From assembly GCA_002633025.1 (NCBI GenBank), contig NMRB01000787.1, positions 24,377 to 88,376 of the forward strand: a stretch of 64,000 bases of DNA. The letters are read 5' to 3'. The stretch is from Notospermus geniculatus (taxonomy: Eukaryota > Nemertea > Pilidiophora > Heteronemertea > Lineidae). The notes beneath the pieces are model-generated. The model was given only the letters and a program-made list of their open reading frames with translations. It was not told the origin of the DNA and did no database searches. Positions 45,801-56,567 of the stretch are shown here, in pieces; position 1 is the first letter of the stretch, and every line of letters begins with the position of its first letter. The position numbers and the translations under genes are program-made.

Positions 45801-48800
45801 CATCGGTGTGCGAAGGCTAATCGACGTGCCAATCAAAATCCGTGTTACAAATGCGGGAAGAGATGAGACAGTGCCGAACGGCGATTTATTTCACGGGTTC
45901 TGATTGGCTCGGAGGTGGGGGTCAAGTAGAGGTCAGATTCATTTATATTTTATGAGTTAACGCAAAAGATTACATGATTGAGACAAGACTAAAGACGCAG
46001 TCGATGACCTTGTTTGTACAATATGGGCGTATCATGGTCATTGCGCATTTCATGGTGAAAAACTGACTTTACGAATGAGTTCTCCATGAATATTGTCTAC
46101 TAACTACGGTCTCGTTCGTGGCACACTGTTTTCCCCATATAAGGAATGTGGCCTGTTTCATACCTATTGACTTTAATTCTGAAAAGCGATATCCCCGTCT
46201 TCTGGAGCAGCACCATTTGTACGTTTCTACCAGTAGTACGAGTACGACAGGCGCAAATTCAGTGAAGGAACTTAGGAAAAGGTGGGGTATGGGAGGAGAA
46301 TCTCCTTTTAGACTGTCGCCTTGAACCACGTACGTCGATGTCACCTGGATGTTAGGAAGTAAGAAACCCACTGTCATGACCAAGATTAATGAAATATTTT
46401 TCTTCCTTGCCAACGCGATTGGATGCACTGTGAAAAATCGTCCTCTACTGTTGGTGCAAACCCACGGGTACAGGAACTATTACATGGGTACAGCAAATTC
46501 ACTGCGAGGAAGACGGACCTACTGTCAAAAATATTTCATGGCAATGTGTTCTACTTTGGGTCCTCCGGACCCATGGCGTTTATCACCATGAGTACTATAA
46601 GCAAAGTAGAACCAAGTAGAACCCATTGCATGGAAGGCTTTTTGACAGTAGGTCCGTCTTCTTCGCAGTGAGTTTGCTGTACCCATATTACTTCCCTGTA
46701 CCCGTGGGTTTGCACCCATGGTAGAGGACGATTTTTTACAGTGTGTCGTCAGTCAATGTACTGGACATTCGCCCTCTTAACGTTCGATGTGGTGTTGGCG
46801 TGCATGTGTAGATAGTAAGGGGACTACAACGGATTCCAGCGCTGCACCAGAGACCAACAAAAGACCGAGTGCGTTGAAAGGTTCAGAAAGAGACATCAGC
46901 AGTCCTGACGACAGAAACCATGATGACAAACCATGTATAGCATACAGTTTGTACCTGAATATAAGCAGCTTCATAAACGCCCATTACTGTAGAAATGCCA
47001 CACATCAGAAATATTTTTCGTAGTTTCAGGCGCTGCAGTTTTAGAAGTAGAGGGTCAGGAGGTGGGGCAATAATGCTCATTCTGTCCTCGGAGATACGCT
47101 TCTTCCCGCACCAGACTTCAGAAAGAATATGCTTTATTTCTTCCATTGATGTTTCACCTGAAAAAAAAACATGTGGAATTGAATACTTAAGCGTCAAACT
47201 TCTGATGAACGGGAATCTCGTCAGCTTTTATCTTCGGGAGATCTTGCGATGCAACAATGGGCACCGGCGGATTTGAGATTCGCCATGATTTAGTAACACC
47301 CCAGTTAAAATCTACGTTTCTTCATGGTCTTCCCAAAGAGTATTGAAAATGATTTAACGTTATGAAAACTACTTCATTCCTACCTTCGGTAGTTGATGTC
47401 ATGACGTAATACCGCTTGCCCAAAATCAAGGCTGCCCACGCGAGAGTTTCACACACGAATTCGACGATAGTATGAGTCACTATATGGTCAAACTTGTAAT
47501 TGTAGATAATGAATTCTACAGGACAGAGTACCAGAAAGCCTCCGATGTAATATGCAAAGATTGTCCTGCAAAAGATACATATTATATGCGTTGTAGTGTA
47601 AAGTTGTAGGCCTAATGGCTATGTCAGGTCGACCTTGCGATGGCACAGAGCACGCGCAGACTGACTTTTCAGGATCACTTTGCGTTTGAGGCACGACAGC
47701 GTGGAACAAATCAGTCGCCGATCTGGTGTGACATGACTGCAGTTGCGTCTCAGTTGCGACGATCGGGATCAGTCGCCGACCAAAAAGATCCCGACGAATC
47801 ATGATCCCGACGGGCGTAATCTACACTCCTCCCGCAGTGTTTTGTTTCGCTCCGTACCTACGCTTCACAAACCACTGCTTCGAATGGCCGGTATTCTGCC
47901 GATTTATCGCCAGATGGCACTACTACTGTCCAACAAATCAGCGCCCGCCATCAGGCTGCAACTGAGTAAAATCCTAAAACACTTTCTCCAGCGCAGCAGC
48001 GGGAACAGTAGTGGTGCCATCTGGCGGTAAATCGGCAGAATACCAGCCATTCGAGGCAGTGGTTTGTGAGCGTAGGTACGGAGCGAAACAAAAAACACTG
48101 CGAGAGGAGTGTAGCGTAATCCAGTCGCAGTCGACCTGAGTTAAGTTACGACGTCGTGCGATTATCCAAACGTTGGTCTATTTTACATGTAGTTAACCAA
48201 TCAGTGATCAGCATTTTCATACCCTGCCATATTGAAAAAATCACATGATCACAAGTCACATGACTGCCAGAACATTGCGATGCTGTAGTCGTATGTGACC
48301 TGAACACGGTTCCGATTCCCTGCGCGCAGATGCTGCCTGTTCCACGAGGATCGTACGCATTTTTCGTTTTTGTGACCTGACCGTGATTGCGACACCTGGC
48401 CCTATATTTATAGTGAGTTTAAGAAACCATACGTTAACGCTAACGCTAACGCTAATTACGTCAAAATGACGTCACTCCCCGAAGAAATACAACAGATTCA
48501 TTTGATGTGACGTCAAAATGATGTCAATAACGTTAGCGTTAGCGTTTAATGTATGGTTTCTTAAACTCACTAATTTCAAAGCTGTTTTAACGCTATATTA
48601 GCGTTAAAACAGCTTTGAAAAAATATGGGCCCTGATGCCGACTGTTCCGGAGCAGCGCAGGCAATCGTAGTGCGACCTGACATCTTGAGCTCGAGCTTTA
48701 ATCGTCAAGATTGAAACCGGAAGTTCAAGCTTGAAGAAAGGCTTAGAATAAATCCGAGTTCAACCTTGAAGACGGAAGCTTGAAATCTGAAGTCAGGACT

Positions 48801-51800
48801 GATTGAGCTTGGCGATTGAAGTCTGAAGTTTCAAGCTTGGAGACTGAAATCCGAGTTCAAGCATGAAGATTGAAGATAGAAGAGCAAGCCTTCTGGGTTT
48901 CGTAGTTAAAAACATTTTGAACCATTTACTCCATCCGACGTCATCAGTTTCTAGCCCTGGTTACACCTATCTAAAATCCCCGTGCTTTTTGAGACACGGT
49001 TTTTTTCCGAACCAGAAAAAACACGGCGTTGACACGGCGAGCGGTTACACTTCTTAAAATGCGATTGGTAATAAGTTCCGTAACCCGGCGATAGGGGCAC
49101 TGCACGTAGGCAACTCTCCGTAACCAAGTTGCTACTGGAGGTGTGAAACAGCCTATACGCATGCGTATGACTCGTCGATTGTATTGCCGTCTGACGGGGT
49201 GCTTGGAACTACAGGTAGACACGGGGATTTCGCGGTTACACTACATAAAATACCCGTGTCAAAAATAGCCCCGTCGTTGCCCTTTCGAGCTCGCTGGGGC
49301 TAAGCACGGGGATTTGAGACATGGGTCTATTTAGGCTCGGCGATTTATAGCTATAGCTGTAACCGCAAAATCCCCGGGGACAGCACGGGGATTTATGTAG
49401 TGTAACCACTGCTGTATAGTCAAGAATCGACTTCTTATAGTCAAGAATGGCACACGAGCTGTTCCTGGGCTCGAAAAGCCTTACCAACGGAAGTAAGAAG
49501 AGAGCTTGGCGTCATCTGACTGTGGGACCTGTTGTGCTCCAAATGGAACCACAGCTGGCATCATGAAGCCACGACTCACTGACATGAACATCAAAGACGC
49601 GGTGTATATGGGCATCATTATAATGATCTGAAAACATCAGTGTAATCATAAAGATGCTTGACGACTGATTTGAGCTGTCAATGGAAGTCTTGCACGATAT
49701 ACAGGCCTATCATATGCCTACTCTCCTTATTTCAATCAATCGCCATTTCTCATATTAACAATGGCTCATGAATAAAAACTAGCAAATGCTTTTACTCCAG
49801 ATCTGTACAGCATTGCCTAATGCATTTGTATTGCAAAATTCAAGTAGGCCTAAAGCATTTGCTACTTTATTCATATCACCCATGTGACCCGTGCCAGCAA
49901 AATGAGTCGGAATGCGCAGAGAGGAAGACCCAAGTGCACCAACGGTTTGTTGATTTCAGTATTGTCTGGCCATTGTGAAATTTGACTCCGTCAATTTCTA
50001 GAGTTGTTCTCTGGTGTCATGTTGAGTCTTCTTTCCGGCGCATTCCGACTCATTTTGCTGGCACGGGTCACCAATGTGATCTGATAAACTGCAGTTGGTG
50101 CAGTTTGTTCGGCAATACCATGTACTAGAATAGGGAAATGGAGTGTTGACATGATACATCACAAGACATTACATGCCAGGGAGTTTGAGAAGGTGCCAAA
50201 TTCAATCACCAGATTACTTACTGGGAAATCTTCCTTGTTCTTCGTGAACTGGTAAGTGGCAACAACAATAGTTTTTAAAATTGTACCTGAAGAAAAATTA
50301 CACGACCTGAACTCTAAACAATGAACTTGCCTGTTTATCAATAGTGAGAAGTTAAAAAGTGGGTAATTTCAAAATTTATTAGGAAGTGAATCTCCTAGAA
50401 ATGATATGCCTGCAGTGTTTTGTAGAGGCATAGACGACGAAGTAGGCCTACATGTATTAAGTGTGATAGCCCTAGGCGTACATTCACAGCAATTGTCCAG
50501 TGCACTTCAAGTACATGTATACTGAACCTTCGCCCTGCTAATATCCGCTGTGGAATTGGTCGTGCACGTTGTAGATGGTAGGGGGACCACGACACAGGGG
50601 GATCTACCTACAGACCTACATGTAGGCCAATACCTCAACTGTAATAGGTCTACACTATGTAAAGATATGGCTGGACGTTCGGAGGGCGAAGGTGTAGGCC
50701 TAGTAGGCTATTCGTGTCTCTCATAGCTTCCTGGACTCAGTAGGATGTTCATGTACATTGCACGTGCTTTTTGGTTCAAAAAGATGAAAAGAAATAAAGG
50801 CGAAGGTATACATGGTACCAACCGATGAGGTTGATCAGGTTCCCAAAGAATATCGCCCAGTACCGCCCGGCCTTGGTGTCTGCATACCATCCTCCAACTA
50901 CACTTGTCACGAAGCTAACGACTGAAACAAGAATATGAAAAAATCACATCGTCAGGGCCGTAGCTTTTTGGTCCGGGGGGGGGGGGGACAAAAGCCTCTC
51001 TGGGAGGGCAGAAAACCTTTTTTTGCGATTTTGTGCCCCAAATCCGCATGACAATCACGTTTTTTGGGTTGGCTCGGCGTTTTTTTTGGTTGGCTGATTG
51101 CAGTGTCGCCAAAGCGGTGCTGGTTAGATTTGCCATCGGACATAATACGAAGAATACCGTATGTTCTTTATTACATCCAACTCGGCTTGAATTTGGACTT
51201 TAGTCTCATGGCCAAAACACTGGCAGGTGTTTGCTTCCTTAGGAAACGGTTTTGAAGGGAACGTTTATGGTAGGCAAAGTGAATCATAAATGGGAATTAT
51301 TGTTAGTCACATATATTCGAATTTATGTCTAGACACAAATTCGTTGATCCAACCAATCACAGCGCAGGAATTATTGTCAATCATAAAATATTTAGCGACT
51401 GTCAATAAATGGGAATTGTTGACAGTCATATATTCGAATTAATGTCTAGACACTAATTCATCAGTGGATCTCAACCATATGAAGTGACTCATAAATGGGA
51501 ATTATTGACTGTCATATCCGAATTTGTGTCTGGACACTAATAATTTCGGATATATGACAGTCAACATTTCCCATTTTATGGATAGTCAATAAATATTTTA
51601 TGACTGACAATAATCCCTGTGATGTGATTGGTTGGATCCAATGAATTAGTCTCTAGACGTACATGTACATGTAAATTCGAATATAAGATTGTCCATAATT
51701 CCCATTTAATTCTTTTAATTCATTTAATTCCCATTTAATTTAATTTTGATTCACTTCGCCTATTGCGGATTAACTCATCAGAGAGGGCGATATTCTCCTG

Positions 51801-53013
51801 AGGAGGAAGAACACGGGAAAAATGATTGGGACAAAATCATTCATTCTGTGCATTTCCTTCTCTGTTGTGTCTGCAGCAAAGTCCTGTAGTACACAAGTGA
51901 TGAAGATTGGGCGCCCAGTTGCTCCTTTTGTTGGAGCTTATGGTCGCCAACAATTTTCGAAAATGCATTCGTATTGTCATTTCTGATTTAACGTTAGGCT
52001 ACATTAGTACATGATATTAGTGAGGTTTCGCAAATCTGACGAAACACGAACAAACTAGACTTCATTTCCATGACGTAATGTATTTCCGGAGATGGTTGAT
52101 ACCACAAATATCCCCTGCTGCAAGAACGTCTTTTAGCGTATGACGTTAGAACAATAGAGTTACGGTGTCTACTCGGAAATTTTATCTTTCGTTTCCACTT
52201 CGTACATGTAGCTACGAAGTGGAAAATTAAATTAGTTCAAGATGCCTCAAAACTCTCTCGGTCTTACATGATATGCTAAAAGACGCACTGGCAGCAGGGA
52301 CATTTGTGCTACAAACCGCCTCCAGAAATACATTAGGTCCTGATAATGAAGTTGAATTTCGTATTTCGTACTTCGTGTTTCGTCAGATTTGCGAAACCTC
52401 ACTATTACCAAAAATAGATAAAGGGCCGTATTCTAGAAGCCTCCTTATCTCTAAGGTCCACTTTAAGCTTTTGTATTCTGCCCTGCAAACAATAGCTAAA
52501 GGTAAACCTTAGAGTTACGGTACGGAAGCTTCTAGAATACGGCCCATTGACATTCTCTAAAGGAAAGGGGAAGTGGATCGAGACTTGTCTGGAGATGGTA
52601 AGGGATGGCCCTTCTTTTGAAACGCCCGACTGGATAATATACATGTACTTGTGTAAACGATCTGGACCCATGTTCACGAAGCCGTCGTAAGGTTAACGAT
52701 GTCGTTACGCTATGCTTTTTTCCAGTTTTAACGACATCGTTAACCTAACGACGGCTTCGGGAACATGGGCCCTGTTTACCTGTGAATACCCACCCGAAAA
52801 AGAAGTAGCTATGGCCAAAATCTCGTTGCTGTCCAGTTGAAAGTATTCAAGGTTGATTTTGAGTGACATGGCGTAAACTGCATAGTAACTGATTCCATGA
52901 AGAACTTGTATGCAAAGGATGAAGCCAAGACCCCAGTGATTTCCACGGGACGAGGACTGGGGAACATACGCGCCTGCAGGACGATCCATCAGGACAATTG
53001 TTTCATCAAACAT
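42810..53013 (-). CDS. SLC15-like: POT/SLC15-like proton-dependent oligopeptide transporter, nine coding exons
   Basis: Exons in order: 53013-52794, 50921-50823, 50286-50222, 49627-49485, 47565-47384, 47157-46782, 45563-45366, 44629-44495, 43189-42810; about 598 aa. POT features in order: TM1 ILCIQVLHGISYYAVY; motif GGWYADTKAGRYWAIFFG; GFMMPAVVPFGAQQ as in the PTR2 signature; SSYFRWTIFAYYIGG (the FxxWFY region); FNALGLLLV...VVVPLL (TM8); CQLPQFAMMGVAD then FEFSYRES (TM10-11); and a 110-residue cytoplasmic tail. The TM1 ExxER proton motif is absent (QVLHG). The start is the first ATG after the acceptor at 53017. Exon 46782-47157 has a frame change between about 46980 and 46880 (its length is one base off), so an indel error or a lesion is likely. 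Members move peptides or other solutes across plasma or lysosomal membranes; the substrate here is unknown. Confidence 0.87.
43211..43610. repeat. Large fold-back, ATCGTCCTCTACC family, copy 1
   Basis: Arms of about 130 bases containing TGGGTGCAAACCCACGGGTA and GACGGACCTACTGTCAAAAA, in intron 8 of the transporter. It abuts the acceptor of the last exon (starts 21 bases away). Confidence 0.85.
44041..44340. repeat. ATCGTCCTCTACC-family element, single arm
   Basis: The left arm and centre are retained and the right arm is lost or replaced. Same intron 8 as copy 1. Confidence 0.75.
44748..45190. mobile_element. CATCGCACTTGCGACTGG element
   Basis: Inverted ends AAGCCAGGCGTACATCGCA-like and complement (TACGCTAGGCTTTA). 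Rich in CAGTCGC / GCGACTG words. It lies in intron 7 of the transporter and is a relative of 33665-34340. Confidence 0.7.
45650..45783. repeat. GGCCC-tipped fold-back
   Basis: Arms with CACAAAGCACACTT and AAGTGTGCTTTGTG, and a long inner arm with TTAAGAGTACACTAAGACC. In intron 6 of the transporter. Confidence 0.8.
46419..46743. repeat. Large fold-back, ATCGTCCTCTAC family, copy 3
   Basis: Ends CACTGTGAAAAATCGTCC and GGACGATTTTTTACAGTG. It ends 38 bases from the donor of exon 46782-47157 of the transporter. Confidence 0.85.
47624..48142. mobile_element. TCAGGTCGAC-ended element with a nested fold-back
   Basis: Ends TCAGGTCGACCTTGCGA and TCGCAGTCGACCTGA. The fold-back at 47826-48112 is inside, with arms of about 110 bases containing CGCCAGATGGCAC and GAAACAAAAAACACTGCG. 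In intron 4 of the transporter. Confidence 0.75.
48405..48641. repeat. GGCCCTATATTTAT element with AACGCTAACGCT arms
   Basis: Two palindromes in a row: GAGTTTAAGAAACCATACGT with GTTAACGCTAACGC arms, then AAAGCTGTTTTAACGC arms. The tips are GGCCC/GGGCCC-type. Confidence 0.85.
49764..49881. mobile_element. MITE, GGGTGATATGAATAAA family
   Basis: Arms AATAAAAACTAGCAAATGCT and complement, as in 2347-2460. In intron 3 of the transporter. Confidence 0.8.
49883..50072. mobile_element. MITE with TGTGACCCGTGCCAGC ends
   Basis: Inverted ends with AATGAGTCGGAATGCGC. Relative at 55310-55496. It directly abuts the MITE at 49764. Confidence 0.8.
51273..51760. mobile_element. TA-bounded element with GGCAAAGTGAATCA ends
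   Basis: Ends GGCAAAGTGAATCA and TGATTCACTTCGCC, flanked by TA. The interior repeats ATTCGAAT, GTCTAGACAC and AAATGGGAATT words in both orientations. In intron 1 of the transporter. Confidence 0.75.
52018..52404. mobile_element. Element with TAGTGAGGTTTCGCAAATC ends
   Basis: Ends TAGTGAGGTTTCGCAAATC and complement. The body differs from 6754 and 41409 and carries CACTTCGTACATGTAGCTAC and ACGAAATACGAA palindromes. Confidence 0.8.
52422..52545. repeat. AGGGCCGTATTCTAGAAGC fold-back
   Basis: Inverted ends AGGGCCGTATTCTAGAAGC and GCTTCTAGAATACGGCCC. Inner words are shared with 26699-27017. Confidence 0.85.
52664..52774. repeat. GGACCCATGTTCACGAAGC fold-back
   Basis: Single-unit version of the double fold-back at 33705-33932. 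It ends about 20 bases from the exon 1 donor of the transporter (52793). Confidence 0.85.
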
Positions 53014-54194
53014 TATCTGAAAGTATTTTAAAATACCGTAGAATCACCTTTCTCCGGTCAGTGTCAGATATGCAAGGCCTCTAATTATTCATTGGCTGTT
53101 CATGCCCATTTTCGTGAGCGGCCAATGACAGTTCGCCATGTAGTTCCAGGTGAAGTCATGCCACTGTGACGATGACTCTGCGGTGACGAAGGTGTTTCCC
53201 ATTGAACTTTGAAGTTTAAAATGAAGTGACCGGAGAAAGGTGATTCTACGGTATACATGTCTGAATCACAGCACGTTTTTCGAAGTAGGTGAAAGAGTGG
53301 TGTCGTACATGTACACACGCTAGGCTAACATTGAAATCAGGAGGTCACTAATGTATTAGCACCTATATCTGGACGACAAAACTACATGTATATTTCTCTT
53401 GGAATAATTAACTATGGAAGCAACAAAGGAAAATGAGCGTGACACGCAGTACGTGTACAGTGGTGTGCAAAAATAGTAGAACACTTGCCATGAACTGGGA
53501 AACGAAGTATTATTTCAATGAAATGACCCCAATGCAGCCAAGAAACCATCGTTTCTTTCATTAATGGAACCTTCAACCATACTGATATTGCAAAATGAAC
53601 GTTCCAGAGACATCTGCATGATACCTTTGTCAATTTCTGGGGAACATACTCCATTTTATTTGGAAATGTTGAATAACTCTAAGGAAACTCTCTGGAATGA
53701 GCTTCTGAGAGGGTGAAATAACACTGGGGTTGAAACTCTTAGAAAATACATAGACCCAATGCCAGAAAGATGCGCTGCTGTGACTGCTGCCAAGGGGGGG
53801 GGGCATACTAATATTAGAGTAAAATGTAAAAAAGGACTGGACTGATAAATTCGTAGGTGAAAGAATCTCAGTACCTTTGCCTTTATGTTTTGCAATGGCA
53901 GGAGTGAAATCCAGGCTCTGGGACCAGATAAAACACCACTTTCTTAAGATTTGCCAAGTGTTCTAATACTTTTGCACACTACTGTACATGTACATACATG
54001 CGTGTACCTATGTGTGATTGGAGAAAATGCTCCAAAAGGAGAAAAGTATACATTCTGAAATCCAGGGAATCCGATCTGTTTCTATCCCCGGTTTCTATCT
54101 CGAGATAAAAAGCCATGCGCATCAATAAAACAAACTGAATCGCCACGCAGGGATCGGTGATGTTCTGTCCTTCGCACCGGTAGGCCTAAATTAC

Positions 54195-54829
54195 GCTGAA
54201 TCGGTTAATGTCGTCCTGAGTACACCTCATTATTACCCTGGGTATTCTGGGTAATCCTTTTTGTTACCCAGGACGATCCTGGGTATAAATAAGGTACCTT
54301 AACATTACCCAGTTTGAAATCCGCGCCATTTTCCACCTGCGCTCGAGGTACGGTACCGGTACTATCTTATTCTAGCCCGCCACGAATTTATACAAGTGCA
54401 TTTTGGCGTGGTGATTGTCAACAGCTGTCAGAATGGCAACTCGCGTTAAAGACTGCGATTTAACAGGCGTACTTGCAATTCCAACCTGTAGGGATGGAAT
54501 TTTCATTTCAAAACGAAGAGAGCTGAAGAATAATCTGGTGGATGTCGGTAATGGTAGAAACAAGTTGAAAGCAGGTGTCAAAGTTGATGCGAAACTGAAG
54601 TGGCTTGCACGCAACACCATGATATGCACTGCGAGGGGCAATTGCCAGCGAAAATGTGAACGCACGTACAACAACCACGGGTGCAGGTGGAAAATGGCGC
54701 GGATTTTAAAACTGGGTAATGTTAAGGTACCTTATTTATACCCAGGACGATCCTGGGTAACAAAAAGGATACCCAGGATTACCCTGGGTAATAATGAGGT
54801 GTACTCAGGACGACATTAACCGATTCAGC
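54195..54829. mobile_element. Mutator-like fold-back element, copy B
   Basis: Ends GCTGAATCGGTTAATGTCGT and complement, with a perfect 9-bp duplication CTAAATTAC at 54186-54194 and 54830-54838. Arms of about 130 bp are made of CCTGGGTAA / TACCCAGGACGA words. They differ in sequence from copy A but have the same design. The interior ORF (54415-54819) is related to that of copy A. Confidence 0.9.
54415..54819 (+). CDS. Conserved small ORF in the fold-back element, copy B
   Basis: 134 codons; the frame runs through into the right arm of the element. The shared core is MATRV, DL, CRDGIFISKRRELKNNLV, then KLKAGVKVDAKLKWLAR, followed by a Cys/Arg-rich stretch (CTARGNCQRKCERTYNNHGC). The core is basic and probably helical. 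No transposase signature (DDE residues or zinc ribbon) is evident, though the C-x(5)-C-x(3)-C spacing could hold a metal. The family is not recognised. Conservation at protein level with copy A suggests past coding selection or a shared captured exon. Confidence 0.5.
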   Translation: MSTAVRMATRVKDCDLTGVLAIPTCRDGIFISKRRELKNNLVDVGNGRNKLKAGVKVDAKLKWLARNTMICTARGNCQRKCERTYNNHGCRWKMARILKLGNVKVPYLYPGRSWVTKRIPRITLGNNEVYSGRH

Positions 54830-55309
54830 CTAAATTACGCTCTAGCAATATTGGGTGAACAAATGTACATGTAGAGCAGGAGGACACTCAAGTGCCCGGA
54901 GCAAACCTGCTCTGCCGAAGAGATCGTCCTCGCTATCAAACGAAGAATCGATTCCGTCACTTCAGCGTGGACAGGTGCTGTAGGCCTACCACTGTGAGAG
55001 TTTCATGGTCGTGTTATATCCGGGACTTTTACAACGGTGTGATTCCATATTTACCACTTACCTGAACCTGCTGCCGTTTTCGCTTTAGCCATCCAAATGA
55101 ATGTCGCCATGATCATGATTGTCGCATGATACCTCAGCAACGCGGCAATACAGGAGACCAAGCATAGCTTCAACTTCCTTGTTCATATCATGTTCGCCAT
55201 GTGTTAAAAATAGAATAGGCCTATTGTTCGTACATGTATTATTTCAGTTTTTATCGTGCTGCACTTCGTGCAGGAAATAAGGAAATACGTATATCACACC
55301 GATACTGAC

Positions 55310-55496
55310 ATATGTGACCCGTCACAGCAAAGCCAGGCGCAATTCGGTCGTTGACTAGACTTGGCAGGTTGAGACCAAATGTTTGTCAGTTTCACTATTG
55401 TCTGTCTATGTGAAATCTGAAATAGTCTATTTCTTTTCATTCTCTCCCGGTGTCATCTTAGTTCGTTGAGGCTCACCTGACGGGTCACATATATTG
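55310..55496. mobile_element. MITE with ATATGTGACCCGTCA ends
   Basis: Inverted ends ATATGTGACCCGTCA and TGACGGGTCACATAT. Relative of 49883-50072. Confidence 0.8.
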
Positions 55497-56424
55497 AGCT
55501 GTGATTGGGAATTATAATAACAACTAGCAAGAACCCTTGGCAATCGGCGATTCTGATTTTGGCGGAGGTTGGAATGCACGGCACGGCTGGAATTGGTGCA
55601 ACACTGTGTGCAGGGAGAATTTAGAAAGCCATCGAACAACACCGTTAAAAAAAGTAAAATTGCTAGCAAAACAAATTCCTCTTCGCAAATTAAATCACCC
55701 GTTGCATCAGGATATGGTATATATCCTCTATTACCACGCCGAATTTTGAGGCAAAACAAAGCTTCTAAGTGTGACTTTATTGAGCCGACTTCCAGCATTA
55801 TTATATATATACTGTCGTCTTTCAGACACCAGTGGCAATCCACACTCAAGCTACCTGCCTACCACAGATTAATTCCAAGTGACTTGAGGTGAAGGGATAC
55901 CCAAGCACAAAATAATGCACGCATGGAAGTTGAAAAATCGATTTGTATTTTTTTATATAACCTAAAGTAATCTATTACACCAAGTTTATTACTTAAGTAT
56001 AAAACCTGCTCAGTCAGTATATTCTGATAATTATAAAATTGTGAATTTGGGTTAGCAGTTACGTTATTAATTAACTTTTAATTAGACCCTAAAATTTCAT
56101 CTTCGGGGCGAAATTCTGATTCTTGGCTACCGACTGCGCTGTTCCGGATTACACCAGTACCGGTACATAAAAACAAGCAGTCTTCAGGTGCCTATAGAGA
56201 GTTTTCTAAAAAACTCATTTCATTTACCCGTTATACATGTGTAACGGGATTTTAAAGTCTCCGTTATTCTCCTAAGAAAACGAACTTCCAGGCCGAATTC
56301 TGGGTATAATTACTTTACTTTAATCACTAAATTAAATATATACAGAGTGTATCTGCCTGACGCATGTATAGGCCTAAAGGTCTATATGAGAATATACATG
56401 TAAGTACAAGCGTATCGTACTTAC

Positions 56425-56537
56425 TAGAAGAATGAAAGTGAGGGTTCTACAAGCCAGAGCGTATTCTGGTAAGGTAGGTAGTAAGGTGCTCTCAAAGGCG
56501 TATCTTTGTGAAGCTGAGCCTATGGTCAGATAGAACT
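56425..56537 (-). other. Inferred non-coding first exon of the minus-strand transporter
   Basis: On the minus strand this runs from an initiator to a TTCTA|GTAAGT donor and contains no ATG. It would splice to the acceptor at 53017, four bases before the start codon. This is inference from signals only; no transcript is seen. Confidence 0.4.
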
Positions 56538-56567
56538 AACTGCAGCCTGGGGAAACCAGCTTATATA
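56533..56567 (-). promoter_or_regulatory. TATA box plus initiator (minus strand)
   Basis: TATATAAG at 56567-56560 lies 30 bases upstream of the A in TTAGTTC (56539-56533), which matches the YYANWYY initiator exactly. The spacing is canonical for RNA polymerase II. Confidence 0.45.

Larger units (their letters stand above)
53018..56424. other. Intron between the inferred 5' UTR exon and coding exon 1 of the transporter
   Basis: Contains the second Mutator-like fold-back (54195), a MITE (55310), and an inverted repeat around 53046-53252 (GAATCACCTTTCTCCGGTCA and its complement). No other coding exon was found; the 140-codon minus-strand frame at 55427 overlaps repeat sequence. Confidence 0.4.

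Noticed and set aside
52786-52798. Later ATGs or an upstream coding extension for the minus-strand transporter
   Set aside because: The first ATG after the acceptor at 53017 gives an N-terminus comparable with the paralogue; nothing upstream extends it.
42810-53013. Initial idea that the minus-strand multi-exon gene was an MFS/UNC93-like protein
   Set aside because: GGWYADTKAGRYWAIFFG, PFGAQQ and the EFSYRES region fit the POT family specifically.
55427-55849. 140-codon frame on the minus strand
   Set aside because: It runs through a MITE end, has no conserved motif and no supporting splice signals.
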